From Streptomyces cellulosae (GTDB taxonomy: Bacteria > Actinomycetota > Actinomycetes > Streptomycetales > Streptomycetaceae), in contig NZ_JOEV01000025.1 of the NCBI RefSeq assembly GCF_000721105.1, forward strand, positions 1 through 64,000: a stretch of DNA of 64,000 nt, in the 5' to 3' direction. How positions within the stretch are numbered: the first letter of the stretch is position 1; each line of letters opens with the position of its first letter. The notes below the pieces were generated by a model. It ran no database searches. It had not been told where the DNA came from and worked only from the letters and a program-made list of their open reading frames with translations. Both the position numbers and the translations under genes were made by a program. Below are positions 37,914 through 46,730 of the stretch, in pieces.

Positions 37914-38570
37914 TCAGGAAGCGGTGAGGCCGTTCGTGCAGGCCGCGCCCGGTTCCGGGGTCTGCGCGCCCTGGACGTACTTGGTGAGGAACTGCTCCAC
38001 CCTGGGGTCGGACGCCTTGTCGACGCTGAGCTGGTGACCCCAGGCCGACAGCATGATCGCCCCGGACTGGGTCCTGTCCGGGCTCATCAGCGTGTAGGGC
38101 GTCTTGGAGACCTTGTCGGCGAGCGTCTTGACCTCCGCGTCCGCGGCCTTGTCGTTGTACGTCACCCAGACCGCGCCGTGCTCCAGGGAGTGCACGGCGT
38201 TCTCGTTGGCGACGGGCTTGGTGTAGACGGTGCCGTCGCAGGTCATCCACGCCTGGTTGTGGTCGCCGCCGACGGGCGGGTTCATCGGGTACTTGACCTT
38301 CTGCTGAACGTGATTGCGGCCGAGCTTCTTGGCGTCCCAGCTCTTCTCGCCCTGAACCGGCTTCTTCGCGGCGGCGGCCTGCTGGTCCTCCTTCTTGTCG
38401 GCGTCGTTGATGGCGTACGCGCCCCACCCGACGAGGCCGACGACGATGAGGGCGCTGACGGTGACGGTGATGATCCGGTTGCGGCGCTCGCGGGCTCTCT
38501 CGGCGCGACGCGCCTCCTCTATCTTGGCCCGTCGTGCTTCGGTGGCGGCCTTCTTGCTGGTCTTGCTCAT
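37914..38570 (-). CDS. DUF3105 membrane-anchored protein
   Basis: 218 residues. A charged cytoplasmic start, one membrane helix (IITVTVSALIVVGLVGWGAY) and an outer domain with HVQQKVKYPMNPPVGGDHNQ, HSLEHGAVWVTY and MLSAWGHQL. Conserved His and the single Cys in WMTCDGTVY would suit metal binding. DUF3105 has no proven function and commonly neighbours DUF6153 and DUF305 genes. It follows the DUF6153 gene 101 bp downstream. Confidence 0.83.
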   Translation of the reverse strand: MSKTSKKAATEARRAKIEEARRAERARERRNRIITVTVSALIVVGLVGWGAYAINDADKKEDQQAAAAKKPVQGEKSWDAKKLGRNHVQQKVKYPMNPPVGGDHNQAWMTCDGTVYTKPVANENAVHSLEHGAVWVTYNDKAADAEVKTLADKVSKTPYTLMSPDRTQSGAIMLSAWGHQLSVDKASDPRVEQFLTKYVQGAQTPEPGAACTNGLTAS

Positions 38571-38671
38571 GCCTGTGTGATCCTCGTGATGGGTGCGGGG
38601 GTGGACGGGGACGGACGGACGTGGCCGAGCCGCACGCGGCAGCGCACGGCGTCGGGCGTCTCGGCGTCCGC

Positions 38672-39103
38672 CTAGGTCCGTTGCACCTGGAGGACGTGGA
38701 GGTCGGGAGCCCGACAGGCAGGCGAGGGCTCGACGGCGCGCGCGGCCGTGTCCGGCTGCCGGGGCAGGTCCGGCCTGCGCGGCAGCGTCGCCTGGAACGG
38801 GTGCGCGGTGGCGACGCGTACGGCTCCCACACCGGCGCCGACCGGGCCGCAGCATCCGTCGCGGGACGGGCAGTCGGCCGGGTGGGTGACCTTCGGCGCC
38901 GGATGATCGACCGATACGGCCGTCAGGCCGGCCGCGGCGGACAGGGAGGTCGCCGGGGCGGCGGCGGGGGCACGGTGACCGTGCGGGAGGTACCCCAGGC
39001 ACACCACCAGTGCGGCGAGCAGGACCGCCACGGCGGGGTGGAGAGCCACGATGCGTGTGGTGCCCCACGCTTCGCGGATCGTGTCCTGTGTCCGGCTCCC
39101 CAT
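38672..39103 (-). CDS. DUF6153 protein, copy 1
   Basis: 143 residues. One membrane helix (HPAVAVLLAALVVCLGYLPH), then a Pro/Ala-rich outer part with Cys groups (ADCPSRDGCCG) and a conserved tail, DLHVLQVQRT. Two paralogues at 52586 and 54856 share the helix and the tail. The family is of unknown function. No CsoR site is seen before this copy. Confidence 0.75.
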   Translation of the reverse strand: MGSRTQDTIREAWGTTRIVALHPAVAVLLAALVVCLGYLPHGHRAPAAAPATSLSAAAGLTAVSVDHPAPKVTHPADCPSRDGCCGPVGAGVGAVRVATAHPFQATLPRRPDLPRQPDTAARAVEPSPACRAPDLHVLQVQRT

Positions 39104-39271
39104 GACGAGTGATATTAGGCGGTCCGGGTGACAACGCCGTCTGCGGCGCCCGGCACCGAAGCGTCCCGGCGCGGGAAGACCGGCCGTCACCGCTCACGCC
39201 GTCCCTTTTGTGCGGAGGGGATCCTCCGCCGCACCCTCTTCGGGCGGCGTACGTTCTCCCAGGTCGGAGGC

Positions 39272-39290
39272 TTGTTATCCGACATGACAA
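39272..39290. promoter_or_regulatory. Metalloregulator-like operator before the CDF exporter
   Basis: TTGTTAT-CCGAC-ATGACAA is a 7-5-7 dyad with one mismatch, 86 bp upstream of the CDF start. It could bind an ArsR/SmtB- or Fur-type metal sensor. Confidence 0.4.
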
Positions 39291-39376
39291 CGGTCACCGG
39301 TGCAGCCTTTGGTGATTCGCCCACGGGTGGGTTTCACTGCGGTCAGGACATCTGTCACGAGGGGGAAGGCACAGGC

Positions 39377-40429
39377 ATGCGTCATCAGGGTCAGGAGCAC
39401 GGCCCAGGGCACGAGCACGGACACGAGCACGGACACGGGCGCGGCGGTCACGGCGGGCACACGCACGGTGTCTCGGCGGACGCCGACCGTCGCTGGCTGG
39501 CGATCGCCCTGTCGCTGATCGCCGCGTTCATGGCGGTCGAGGTCGTCATCGGTGTCGTCGCCCAGTCCCTGGCGCTGATCTCGGACGCGGCGCACATGCT
39601 CACCGACGCCGTCTCCATCGTCCTCGCGCTCATCGCCATGCGGCTGGCCGCGCGTCCGGCCCGCGGCGGCTACACCTACGGCCTCAAGCGCGCCGAGATC
39701 CTCTCCGCCCAGGCCAACGGCCTCAGTCTGCTCCTGCTGGGGGCGTGGCTGGCGTACGAGGCGGTCCACCGTCTGATCGATCCGCCCGCGGTCGAGGGCG
39801 GCCTGGTCCTGGGCACGGCACTCGCCGGTATCGCCGTGAACGTGGCCGCGGCCTGGTGCATCTCCAAGGCCAACCGCACGTCCCTGAACGTCGAGGGCGC
39901 CTACCAGCACATCCTCAACGACCTGTTCGCCTTCATCGGCACCGCGGTGGCCGGCCTGGTCGTCGTCCTCACCGGCTTCGCCCGCGCCGACGGCATCGCC
40001 ACGCTCGTGGTCGTGGCCCTCATGTTCAAGGCGGGGTACGGGCTGCTGCGCGAGTCCGGCCGGATCTTCCTGGAGGCCGCCCCCGTCAACGTCGACCCCG
40101 ACGCGCTCGGTGACCAGCTCGTCGCCGAGCCCGCCGTCGTCGAGGTCCACGACCTGCACGTCTGGCAGATCACCTCCGGTCAGGCCGCCCTCTCCGCGCA
40201 CATCCTGGTCGAACCCGGCGGCGACTGCCATGCCGTCCGCCGCGACCTCGAAGAGCTGCTGCGCCGCGACTACGGCATCACCCACACCACCCTCCAGGTC
40301 GACCACACGGCGGCTCCGGTGCTGCAGCTCACCCTGCCCGGCGACCGTGACCTGCTTGCCACGGATGCCGCCGCCCACTGCGAGGACGCCCACGGCCCGG
40401 TCCACCGGGACGTACCGCACGAACACTGA
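39377..40429 (+). CDS. Cation diffusion facilitator (ZitB/CzcD-like Zn exporter)
   Basis: 350 residues. A His-rich start (EHGPGHEHGHEHGHGRGGHG) precedes six helices with the metal site split over two: LISDAAHMLTDA and GAYQHILNDLFAF. The C-terminal cytoplasmic domain contains VHDLHVWQITSG. Exports Zn2+, perhaps Co2+ or Cd2+, against protons. GGAAGG lies before ATG 39377; an in-frame upstream extension lacks conservation. Confidence 0.92.
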   Translation: MRHQGQEHGPGHEHGHEHGHGRGGHGGHTHGVSADADRRWLAIALSLIAAFMAVEVVIGVVAQSLALISDAAHMLTDAVSIVLALIAMRLAARPARGGYTYGLKRAEILSAQANGLSLLLLGAWLAYEAVHRLIDPPAVEGGLVLGTALAGIAVNVAAAWCISKANRTSLNVEGAYQHILNDLFAFIGTAVAGLVVVLTGFARADGIATLVVVALMFKAGYGLLRESGRIFLEAAPVNVDPDALGDQLVAEPAVVEVHDLHVWQITSGQAALSAHILVEPGGDCHAVRRDLEELLRRDYGITHTTLQVDHTAAPVLQLTLPGDRDLLATDAAAHCEDAHGPVHRDVPHEH

Positions 40430-40520
40430 GTAGGGCGGTTCAGCCGGACCGCGGGCCCGGGCCGCTTCGCCAGGCGACTTCACCACCGTCCCGGCGGACG
40501 GACGGGTACCTCCCAGCGGC

Positions 40521-40672
40521 TCAGCGGAGCGGATGCAAGGGAGTGAGCTCGGCGGCGCTCTGCCCGGTCACGATGGACTCGGCGAGGAGTCTGCCGCTCA
40601 GTGGGCCCAGGGCGATGCCCCACATCCCGTGGCCGCCGCAGACGTACACGCGCGGTGAGCGGGTCGGGCCGC
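40521..40672 (-). pseudogene. C-terminal remnant of a DadA-like D-amino acid oxidoreductase
   Basis: The reverse strand encodes only the last about 50 residues of an FAD-dependent DadA/DAO-type enzyme: GPTRSPRVYVCGGHGMWG, then ALGPLSGRLLAESIVTG and a normal stop. The rest, including the FAD-binding start, is missing; at about 40665-40675 the sequence changes to the interior of an Lrp-type gene on the other strand. Confidence 0.7.
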
Positions 40673-41042
40673 GGGAGTCTCGGAAGCCACCGCGCGGCGG
40701 CGCCTCGGCGCGCTGCGGCGGGAGGGCAGGGTGCGCATCCGCGCCGTGATCGAGCCGGCACTGCTCGGACTGCCGGTGGAGGCGCTGCTCCGAGTACGCA
40801 CCGCTCCGGCCAGGGCCGAGGCGGTGGCAGCGGCGCTGGCGGACAACGTCCACGTCCGGTACGCCAGTTTCGTCACCGGAGAGCACCAGATCCTGGTGCT
40901 GGCGGCGCTGCCCAGTGAGTCGGCCCTGTACGACTTCGTCACCCGGGCCCCCTGGCTGCGGGCCGTGGCGTCCGTGGACACCTCGCTCGTGCTCAGTTCG
41001 CTCAAACGCGGCGGCATGCTCGCGCGCCGGCCACGGGACTGA
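40673..41042 (+). pseudogene. Lrp/AsnC-family regulator lacking the start of its DNA-binding domain
   Basis: The forward frame begins inside the helix-turn-helix (GVSEATARRRLGALRREGRV) and continues without interruption through the linker (RIRAVIEPALLGLPVEALL) and the RAM ligand domain (VHVRYASFVTGEHQILVLAA) to a natural stop. Roughly the first 35-40 residues are absent. The remaining GTG/ATG-initiated product from 40731 would have the sensor domain but no DNA binding. Confidence 0.7.
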
Positions 41043-41076
41043 GATCCCGGCGCCGGTGGGCGCTCTGCCACGGACG

Positions 41077-42495
41077 TCAGTGGCTGATCGGGCCGGTCAG
41101 GACGTCCAGGACCGGTCCGCCGCCGAGGCCCAGCCCGAGGGACACGGCCGCGGCGCCGTAGGCGACGGCGCGGGCCGCCCGGCCGCCCTCGGCCAGGGGC
41201 ACGGATCCGCTCCGGGAGGCTGCAGGCACGATCCAGCGCAGGTAGTAGAAGAGCGACGCCACGGTGTTGACGGCGGCGAGGACCGCGAGCCACGCGTAGC
41301 CGCCGTCGAACGCGGCGCTGAACACCTCGAGTTTGCCGAGGAACACCGCCGTCGGCGGGGTACCGACGAGCCCCAGCAGGCAGACGATCAGGCTCGCCGC
41401 CAGCAGCGGGCGCTCCTTCGCGAGACCGCGGTAGTCGTCCGGCGACTCGGCTCGGGGGAGGGCGCAGACCACGGCGAACGCGCCGAGGTTGGTGACCGTG
41501 TAGGCCGCGAGGTAGTACAGCAGCGCCGGCTGGGCGAGGTCGGCGCGGCCCGCGACGGCCACCGGCATCAGCAGGTATCCGACCTGGCTGATCGTCGAGT
41601 ACGCCAGCAGCCGTTTGACGTCCTGCTGGAAGAACGCCCCCAGGTTGCCGAGGGTCATCGACGCGGCGGCCAGTACGGAGACGAGCGCGGCCCACGGCAG
41701 CGTGCTGTCCGCGAAGACCACGTCCCCGAGGCGGAAGAGCGCGGCCAGCGCCCCGATCTTCGGGATGGTGGTGAGCAGCGCGGCCACCGGCGGGCTGCTG
41801 CCCTGCACCGCGTCGGGCACCCAGAAGTGCGCGGGAACACCTCCGGCCTTGAACAGCACGCCGGTCAGCAGCCCGATCGCGCCGGTGGCGAGCAGCGCCC
41901 TGGGCGCGTCGTGGAACGCGTCCCCGAGCATCGGATAGCCGGTCGCCCGCCCGGCCGCGTACAGAATCGTGATGCCGGTCAGCATCAGGACGCCCAACAG
42001 GGCGCCGACGACGTAGTACTTGAGGGCCGCCTCGGTGCCGGGCCCGTCCTTGCGGAAGCCGGCGAGCGTGTACGCGGGGATGCTCGCCAGCAGGTAGGCG
42101 GCGGCCAACAGCAGCAGGTCCTGCGTGCCCGCCATCATCAGCGCGCCGAGGGACGCCAGCTGCACCAGGACGTAGAACTCGCTCTCCCGCGCGTCGCCCC
42201 GCAGCGGCCGGAAGGAGACGCCGAGGACGAGGAGGGTGCCGGCGAGGACCACGATCCTGGACGTGCTCGTCACCGGGTCGACGGCGAACGCCTCACCGAA
42301 GGCGGTCGTGGCGGGCTCCGCCGCGGCCACGGACGCCGCGACGATCCCCGCCACGCACGCGAGGGCCGCCAGTACCCCGACCGCCCACTGCCGGGCCCGC
42401 GGCAGCCAGGAACCGAGCAGCAGGCCGAGCACGGCCGACGCGGCCAGCAGCACCTCGGGCAGGAGGTCGAGGGGGTTCTCGTTCATCTCGGTCAT
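41077..42495 (-). CDS. nuoN: NADH-quinone oxidoreductase subunit N, divergent
   Basis: 472 residues, 14 predicted helices, antiporter-like subunit. Channel lysines are present (VLFKAGGVPAHFWVPDAVQG; TTIPKIGALAALF; QQDVKRLLAYSTISQVGYLL). The helix-5 glutamate normally found in LFLGIELQSLSLY appears replaced by a hydrophobic residue (LLLLAAAYLLASIPAYTLAG) in my by-eye alignment. Last gene of the operon; start overlaps nuoM by 4 bp. Confidence 0.9.
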   Translation of the reverse strand: MTEMNENPLDLLPEVLLAASAVLGLLLGSWLPRARQWAVGVLAALACVAGIVAASVAAAEPATTAFGEAFAVDPVTSTSRIVVLAGTLLVLGVSFRPLRGDARESEFYVLVQLASLGALMMAGTQDLLLLAAAYLLASIPAYTLAGFRKDGPGTEAALKYYVVGALLGVLMLTGITILYAAGRATGYPMLGDAFHDAPRALLATGAIGLLTGVLFKAGGVPAHFWVPDAVQGSSPPVAALLTTIPKIGALAALFRLGDVVFADSTLPWAALVSVLAAASMTLGNLGAFFQQDVKRLLAYSTISQVGYLLMPVAVAGRADLAQPALLYYLAAYTVTNLGAFAVVCALPRAESPDDYRGLAKERPLLAASLIVCLLGLVGTPPTAVFLGKLEVFSAAFDGGYAWLAVLAAVNTVASLFYYLRWIVPAASRSGSVPLAEGGRAARAVAYGAAAVSLGLGLGGGPVLDVLTGPISH

Positions 42496-44006
42496 CGGGC
42501 GAGCAGCTCCAGCACGGAGCGCGAGGCCGGCTCGACGACGTCGAGCAGGAAGCGCGGTGCCACTCCGAGCACCACGGCGAGCACCAGCAGGGGTACGACG
42601 GCGAGGCTCTCGTGCGTGCGCATGTCGGGGAAGGCGCGGGGTGTCCCCGGGGCGTCGGGCAGACGCAACGGCCCCGTCAGGACCTGCCGCAACGCCCGTA
42701 GGAACAGCCCGGCCGTGAGGAGGATGCCGAGCACGGAGAGCGCGGTGGCCACGGGCCGGGGCCCGAGACTTCCGGTGAAGATCTGGAACTCGGCGATGAA
42801 GCCGGAGAAGCCGGGCAGCCCGAGCGAGGCGAAGGCCGCGACGCCGGTCATCGCCGCGAACACGGGGGCCACGCCCGCCACTCCGCCGTAGGAGGGCATG
42901 TCGTACGTCCGTCCCCGCTCGTACATCACCCCTGCGAGCAGGAACAGCGCGCCGGTGAGCAGACCGTGGCTGACCATCTGCGTCACCGCCCCGGTGACGG
43001 CCAGGGAGCGGGCCTGCTCGGAACTGTCCGCGGTCGCCGCGGCCGCGCCGACCGCGAGGACGATGTAGCCCATGTGGTTCACGGACGTGTAGGCGACCAT
43101 CCGTTTGAAGTCGGTCTGCGCGAGCGCGACCAGGGCCCCGTGCAGGACGGACACGACGCCGACGACGACCAGCACGAGGGCGTAGCGCCGCCAGGCCCCG
43201 GGCAGCATCGGCATGGCGATGCGTACGAACCCGTAGGTACCCATCTTCAGCAGCACCCCGGCCAGTATCGCCGAACCGGCGGCCGGCGCCTCGACATGGG
43301 CCGGCGGCAGCCACGTGTGGAACGGCACCGTCGGCGTCTTCACCGCCAGGCCCACCAGGACGGCCAGCAGGACGAGGCCGCCGTAGACGGACCGTCCGGC
43401 GAGCGGGTTCTGCCGGGTCAGCTCGACCATGTCGAAGGTGTGCGGGGACGCGGCGAGGTAGAGCCCGATGAAGCCGAGGAGCAGGGCGAGCGAGCCGATG
43501 AAGGTGTAGAGGAAGAACTTCAGCGCGGCGCGGGCCGCCTGCCGGTGACCCCAGCCGGCGATGACGAAGTACATCGCCACGATGGACAAGTCGAAGAAGA
43601 CGAAGAACAGGATCAGGTCGAGGGCCGCGAACAGTCCGAGACAGGTGGTCTCCAGGAAGAGGAACAGGGCGGCGAACTCGCGGACACGGCGGTTCTCCCG
43701 CAGTGAGTACAGGGCGCAGGCCAGGAACAGCAGGCAGGTGAGGGCGAGCAGCGGCAGGGACAGACCGTCCACGCCCACGTGGTAGCCGACGCCCGCGCTG
43801 GGGATCCAGCGGGTGCGTTGCTCGTACTGCGTTCCGCCGTCGCTGTCGTACCCGGCCCATATCGCGACGACGAGGGCGAGTTCGACGGCGGACACCGCCA
43901 CCCAGACGGTGCGGAACACCACTGTGGCCGTACGCCGGGGCAGGACGAAGAGCAGCAGCGCGACGGCCGTGGGCGCGAAGACGAGGGCGGTCAGCATCCG
44001 GGTCAC
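42492..44006 (-). CDS. nuoM: NADH-quinone oxidoreductase subunit M
   Basis: 504 residues with about 14 helices. Conserved proton-path residues: Lys in GLAVKTPTVPFHTWLPPAHV and QTDFKRMVAYTSVNHMGYI, Glu in AGVMYERGRTYDM. The helix-5 glutamate (usually FFWEMMLIPMYF) is Asp here (FFVFFDLSIVAMYFVIAGWG). GTG start overlaps the nuoL stop by 4 bp. Confidence 0.92.
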   Translation of the reverse strand: MTRMLTALVFAPTAVALLLFVLPRRTATVVFRTVWVAVSAVELALVVAIWAGYDSDGGTQYEQRTRWIPSAGVGYHVGVDGLSLPLLALTCLLFLACALYSLRENRRVREFAALFLFLETTCLGLFAALDLILFFVFFDLSIVAMYFVIAGWGHRQAARAALKFFLYTFIGSLALLLGFIGLYLAASPHTFDMVELTRQNPLAGRSVYGGLVLLAVLVGLAVKTPTVPFHTWLPPAHVEAPAAGSAILAGVLLKMGTYGFVRIAMPMLPGAWRRYALVLVVVGVVSVLHGALVALAQTDFKRMVAYTSVNHMGYIVLAVGAAAATADSSEQARSLAVTGAVTQMVSHGLLTGALFLLAGVMYERGRTYDMPSYGGVAGVAPVFAAMTGVAAFASLGLPGFSGFIAEFQIFTGSLGPRPVATALSVLGILLTAGLFLRALRQVLTGPLRLPDAPGTPRAFPDMRTHESLAVVPLLVLAVVLGVAPRFLLDVVEPASRSVLELLAR

Positions 44007-45850
44007 CTCACGAGGACGAGCACGACGGCGAGGACGGTGAAGGCCGCGACGGCCTGGGCGAGGTACTGGTGCAGCTGTCCGGTCTGCGGGCGGCGGGCCC
44101 AGCGGCCGAGCGTACGGGTCCCGGACGCGACCGCCGTCACCGTGCCGTCCATGGCGCGCTCGACGACGCCGTTCGTCCAGAGCGCGAGCCGTACGGCAGC
44201 AGCGGCCGAGCCGTCGACCGCGCGGTCCAGGCCCCGGTCGTCGAAGGCGGCGGCCAGGTGCGCGAGCCGCATCACCGGGGCGACGAGGAGGACATGGGCG
44301 GCACGTTCCAGGCCCAGCCAGTTGGCGAGCACCGACGTGGCACGGCCCGGCAGGGACAGCGCGCGCGTGTTCCCGGACCAGGCGAGTGCGGCGGCCACGA
44401 GGGCGAGTGCCCCGGACAGCGCGAACTCCCAGGCGGCCGGGGCGAGGGGACCGGGGCCGCCGACAACGCGTCCGACAGCCTCACGCAGCGGCGGGAAGGC
44501 CAGGGGCGTCAGGGCGACGCAGGCCAGGGCCAGCGGGACCAGGGGAGCCACGGCACCGACCGGGACGCGACGGGCATCGGGGCGGGGCAGCTCGGCCTGC
44601 CACACGTACCACAAGGCCTTGGCGCTGTAGACGGCGGACAACAGGGCCGCGGCCAGCCCCACGCCATAGAGCCAGGGGCTGCTCTCCAGGGCCTGGGAGA
44701 GCAGGACGTCCTTGGCGGCCCACAGCGAGAGCGGCGCAAGCCCGGCCAGGGACAGCGCGGCCACGGTGAACGCGGTGCCGAGGACCGCGTGGCGGCGGGC
44801 CGCACCGAGCAGTTCGGGAAGTTGCTGCGTGCCCAGCGCCGTCAGCCACGCGCCGGCCGCCAGGAAGAGCAGACTCTTCGCCGCCGCGTGGGCGATCAGC
44901 TGCAACGTGCCCCCGGACGTCGCTCCGACCCCCGCCGCCAGCACCATGAAGCCGATCTGCGCACAACTGGAGGCGGCGAGCAGTTGCTTGAGGTCGCTCT
45001 GGGCGGCGGCGACCAAGCCGAGGCACAGCGCGGTGGCCGCGCCCGTCCACGCCACCACGTCGTCGCCCCAGCCGGAGGCGCCCAGCAACGGTCCGGTCCG
45101 CAGCAGCAGATACGCCCCCGCGACCACCATCGTCGCCGAGTGCAGCAGCGCGGAGACCGGGCTCGGGCCCTGCATGGCCTTCGACAGCCAGAAACTGAAC
45201 GGCAGTTGGGCGGACTTCCCGAGGGCCGCGACAACGAGCCCCGCGGCGATGAAGGACAGCCACGGATCGTCGGCGCGGGCGAGGGCGTCGAGCGAGAGCG
45301 TCGAGTCGCGGCCGCTCGCCAGCGCGGCACCCGCCGCCAGATACAGACCGAGGTCCGCGGTACGGGTGGTGAGGAACGCGGTGTCCGCGGCCCGCGTCCG
45401 CCGAGGTTCCCGCCACCAGTAGCCGATGAGCGCCCAGGACGTGGCCCCCATGACCTCCCAGCCCATCAGCAGGACGGGCAGGGTCGCGGCCGTCACGGTG
45501 ACGAGCATGCTCCCGGCGAACAGCAGCATCAGCCCGAAGAAGCGGGCGCGCGCCTGGTCCGGGCCGAACTCGGCGACGCTGAAGAGGAGGACGGCGAGGG
45601 CCACCCCGGTGACCGTGACCACCAGCAGCCCGGACAGGCCGTCCACGGCCAGCCCCAGCGGGAGCCCGTCGAGGAACGGAGCCCGCGCGGTGGGGTGCCG
45701 GAAGGCCACCGTGACGGCGAGTCCCGTCGCGGCGACCGTGGCGGCGAGAGCCAGGGCGGGGGCGACCCGGTCGGCCCTGCGCCCCGCCGCCAGAAGCAGG
45801 CCACCGGTACCGAGGGGGAGGGCGACCAGCGCCCACAGCAGGGCGCTCAC
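44003..45850 (-). CDS. nuoL: NADH-quinone oxidoreductase subunit L
   Basis: 615 residues, normal length. Key residues are intact: Glu in LMGWEVMGATSWALIGYWW, Lys in LGKSAQLPFSFWLSKAMQGP, Lys in QSDLKQLLAASSCAQIGFM and Lys in IAHAAAKSLLFLAAG. It ends in the long lateral-helix region plus a last helix. The proton or cation channel therefore looks functional. GTG start overlaps nuoK by 4 bp. Confidence 0.93.
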   Translation of the reverse strand: MSALLWALVALPLGTGGLLLAAGRRADRVAPALALAATVAATGLAVTVAFRHPTARAPFLDGLPLGLAVDGLSGLLVVTVTGVALAVLLFSVAEFGPDQARARFFGLMLLFAGSMLVTVTAATLPVLLMGWEVMGATSWALIGYWWREPRRTRAADTAFLTTRTADLGLYLAAGAALASGRDSTLSLDALARADDPWLSFIAAGLVVAALGKSAQLPFSFWLSKAMQGPSPVSALLHSATMVVAGAYLLLRTGPLLGASGWGDDVVAWTGAATALCLGLVAAAQSDLKQLLAASSCAQIGFMVLAAGVGATSGGTLQLIAHAAAKSLLFLAAGAWLTALGTQQLPELLGAARRHAVLGTAFTVAALSLAGLAPLSLWAAKDVLLSQALESSPWLYGVGLAAALLSAVYSAKALWYVWQAELPRPDARRVPVGAVAPLVPLALACVALTPLAFPPLREAVGRVVGGPGPLAPAAWEFALSGALALVAAALAWSGNTRALSLPGRATSVLANWLGLERAAHVLLVAPVMRLAHLAAAFDDRGLDRAVDGSAAAAVRLALWTNGVVERAMDGTVTAVASGTRTLGRWARRPQTGQLHQYLAQAVAAFTVLAVVLVLVR

Positions 45851-46152
45851 TCCTTCAACTCCGCCGCCATGTCGGTCATGTCGATCTCCCGCGACCGGAA
45901 CAGGGCGGTGACCACGGCGAATCCGATCGCCATCTCCAGGGCCATCGCCGTGACCGCCACGACGACCAGCACCTGGCCCTCGGAGGTCGCCGGCGCGATG
46001 TAGTGCCAGACGGCGGCCGCGGCCAGGATCACCCCGCCCAGCATCAGTTCGAGGCCCATCATCAGCATCACGATCGACTGCTGGGTCAGCGCCCCGAACA
46101 AACCGATGCAGAACAGGGCGGCGGCCGGCAGCAGAAACAGCTCCAGACTCAC
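45847..46152 (-). CDS. nuoK: NADH-quinone oxidoreductase subunit K
   Basis: 101 residues, three helices. The two essential membrane glutamates are kept: MLMMGLELMLGGVILA and VTAMALEMAIGFAVV. GTG start overlaps the nuoJ stop by 4 bp. Confidence 0.93.
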   Translation of the reverse strand: MSLELFLLPAAALFCIGLFGALTQQSIVMLMMGLELMLGGVILAAAAVWHYIAPATSEGQVLVVVAVTAMALEMAIGFAVVTALFRSREIDMTDMAAELKE

Positions 46153-46709
46153 CGGCCGACACCGCCTCGTACCGGATCGTCCGCGCGCGTCGCCCGCAGG
46201 TCGTCGCCGAGCCGGTCGTACCGTCCCCGGCGGGTGGCCAGCACCACCGTGGCCACGATCGTCGCGAACAACGCCATGCCCAGCGTCATCATGGTGAGCA
46301 TCTGCGGCCCCATGAGCGACATGCCGAGATCCATCGTCGGGTCCGCCGGAGCCCTGCCCCGGCGTCCGGGCCAGGGCGCGAGCACGATCCCGGCGGCCAG
46401 CAGCGCGAACACCAGCCCGCAGACCACGGCCGCGCCTTTCTTGTTGTGCATCATCGTCATCGGCATGAGCCCGGCCGGGTTCATCATGTACATCACCATG
46501 AAGACGGCCATGATGGCCATTTCGATGGTCATCATCAGCACGATGACGATGCCGAGATAGTCGAGCCCCAGCAGCACGACGAGCCCGCCCACGCACAGCA
46601 GCGAGGCCAGCAGGGAGAACGTCGCGCGCGCCATGGAGTCGAAACGGAACACCATCGCGCCGCTGACGATCCCGAGGACCGCCAGCACCCAGAAGACGGC
46701 GACATCCAT
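46149..46709 (-). CDS. nuoJ: NADH-quinone oxidoreductase subunit J, Met-rich
   Basis: 186 residues with five helices. The helix-3 region, normally VQILVYAGAVMVLFLFV, reads VLMMTIEMAIMAVFMVMYMM and continues NPAGLMPMTMMHNKK: 12 Met in about 30 residues. Later GMSLMGPQMLTMMTLGMALF adds six more. No such enrichment is expected in NuoJ. Begins 21 bp after nuoH. Confidence 0.9.
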   Translation of the reverse strand: MDVAVFWVLAVLGIVSGAMVFRFDSMARATFSLLASLLCVGGLVVLLGLDYLGIVIVLMMTIEMAIMAVFMVMYMMNPAGLMPMTMMHNKKGAAVVCGLVFALLAAGIVLAPWPGRRGRAPADPTMDLGMSLMGPQMLTMMTLGMALFATIVATVVLATRRGRYDRLGDDLRATRADDPVRGGVGR

Positions 46710-46730
46710 GGACGTCCCACCTCGCTCTCG

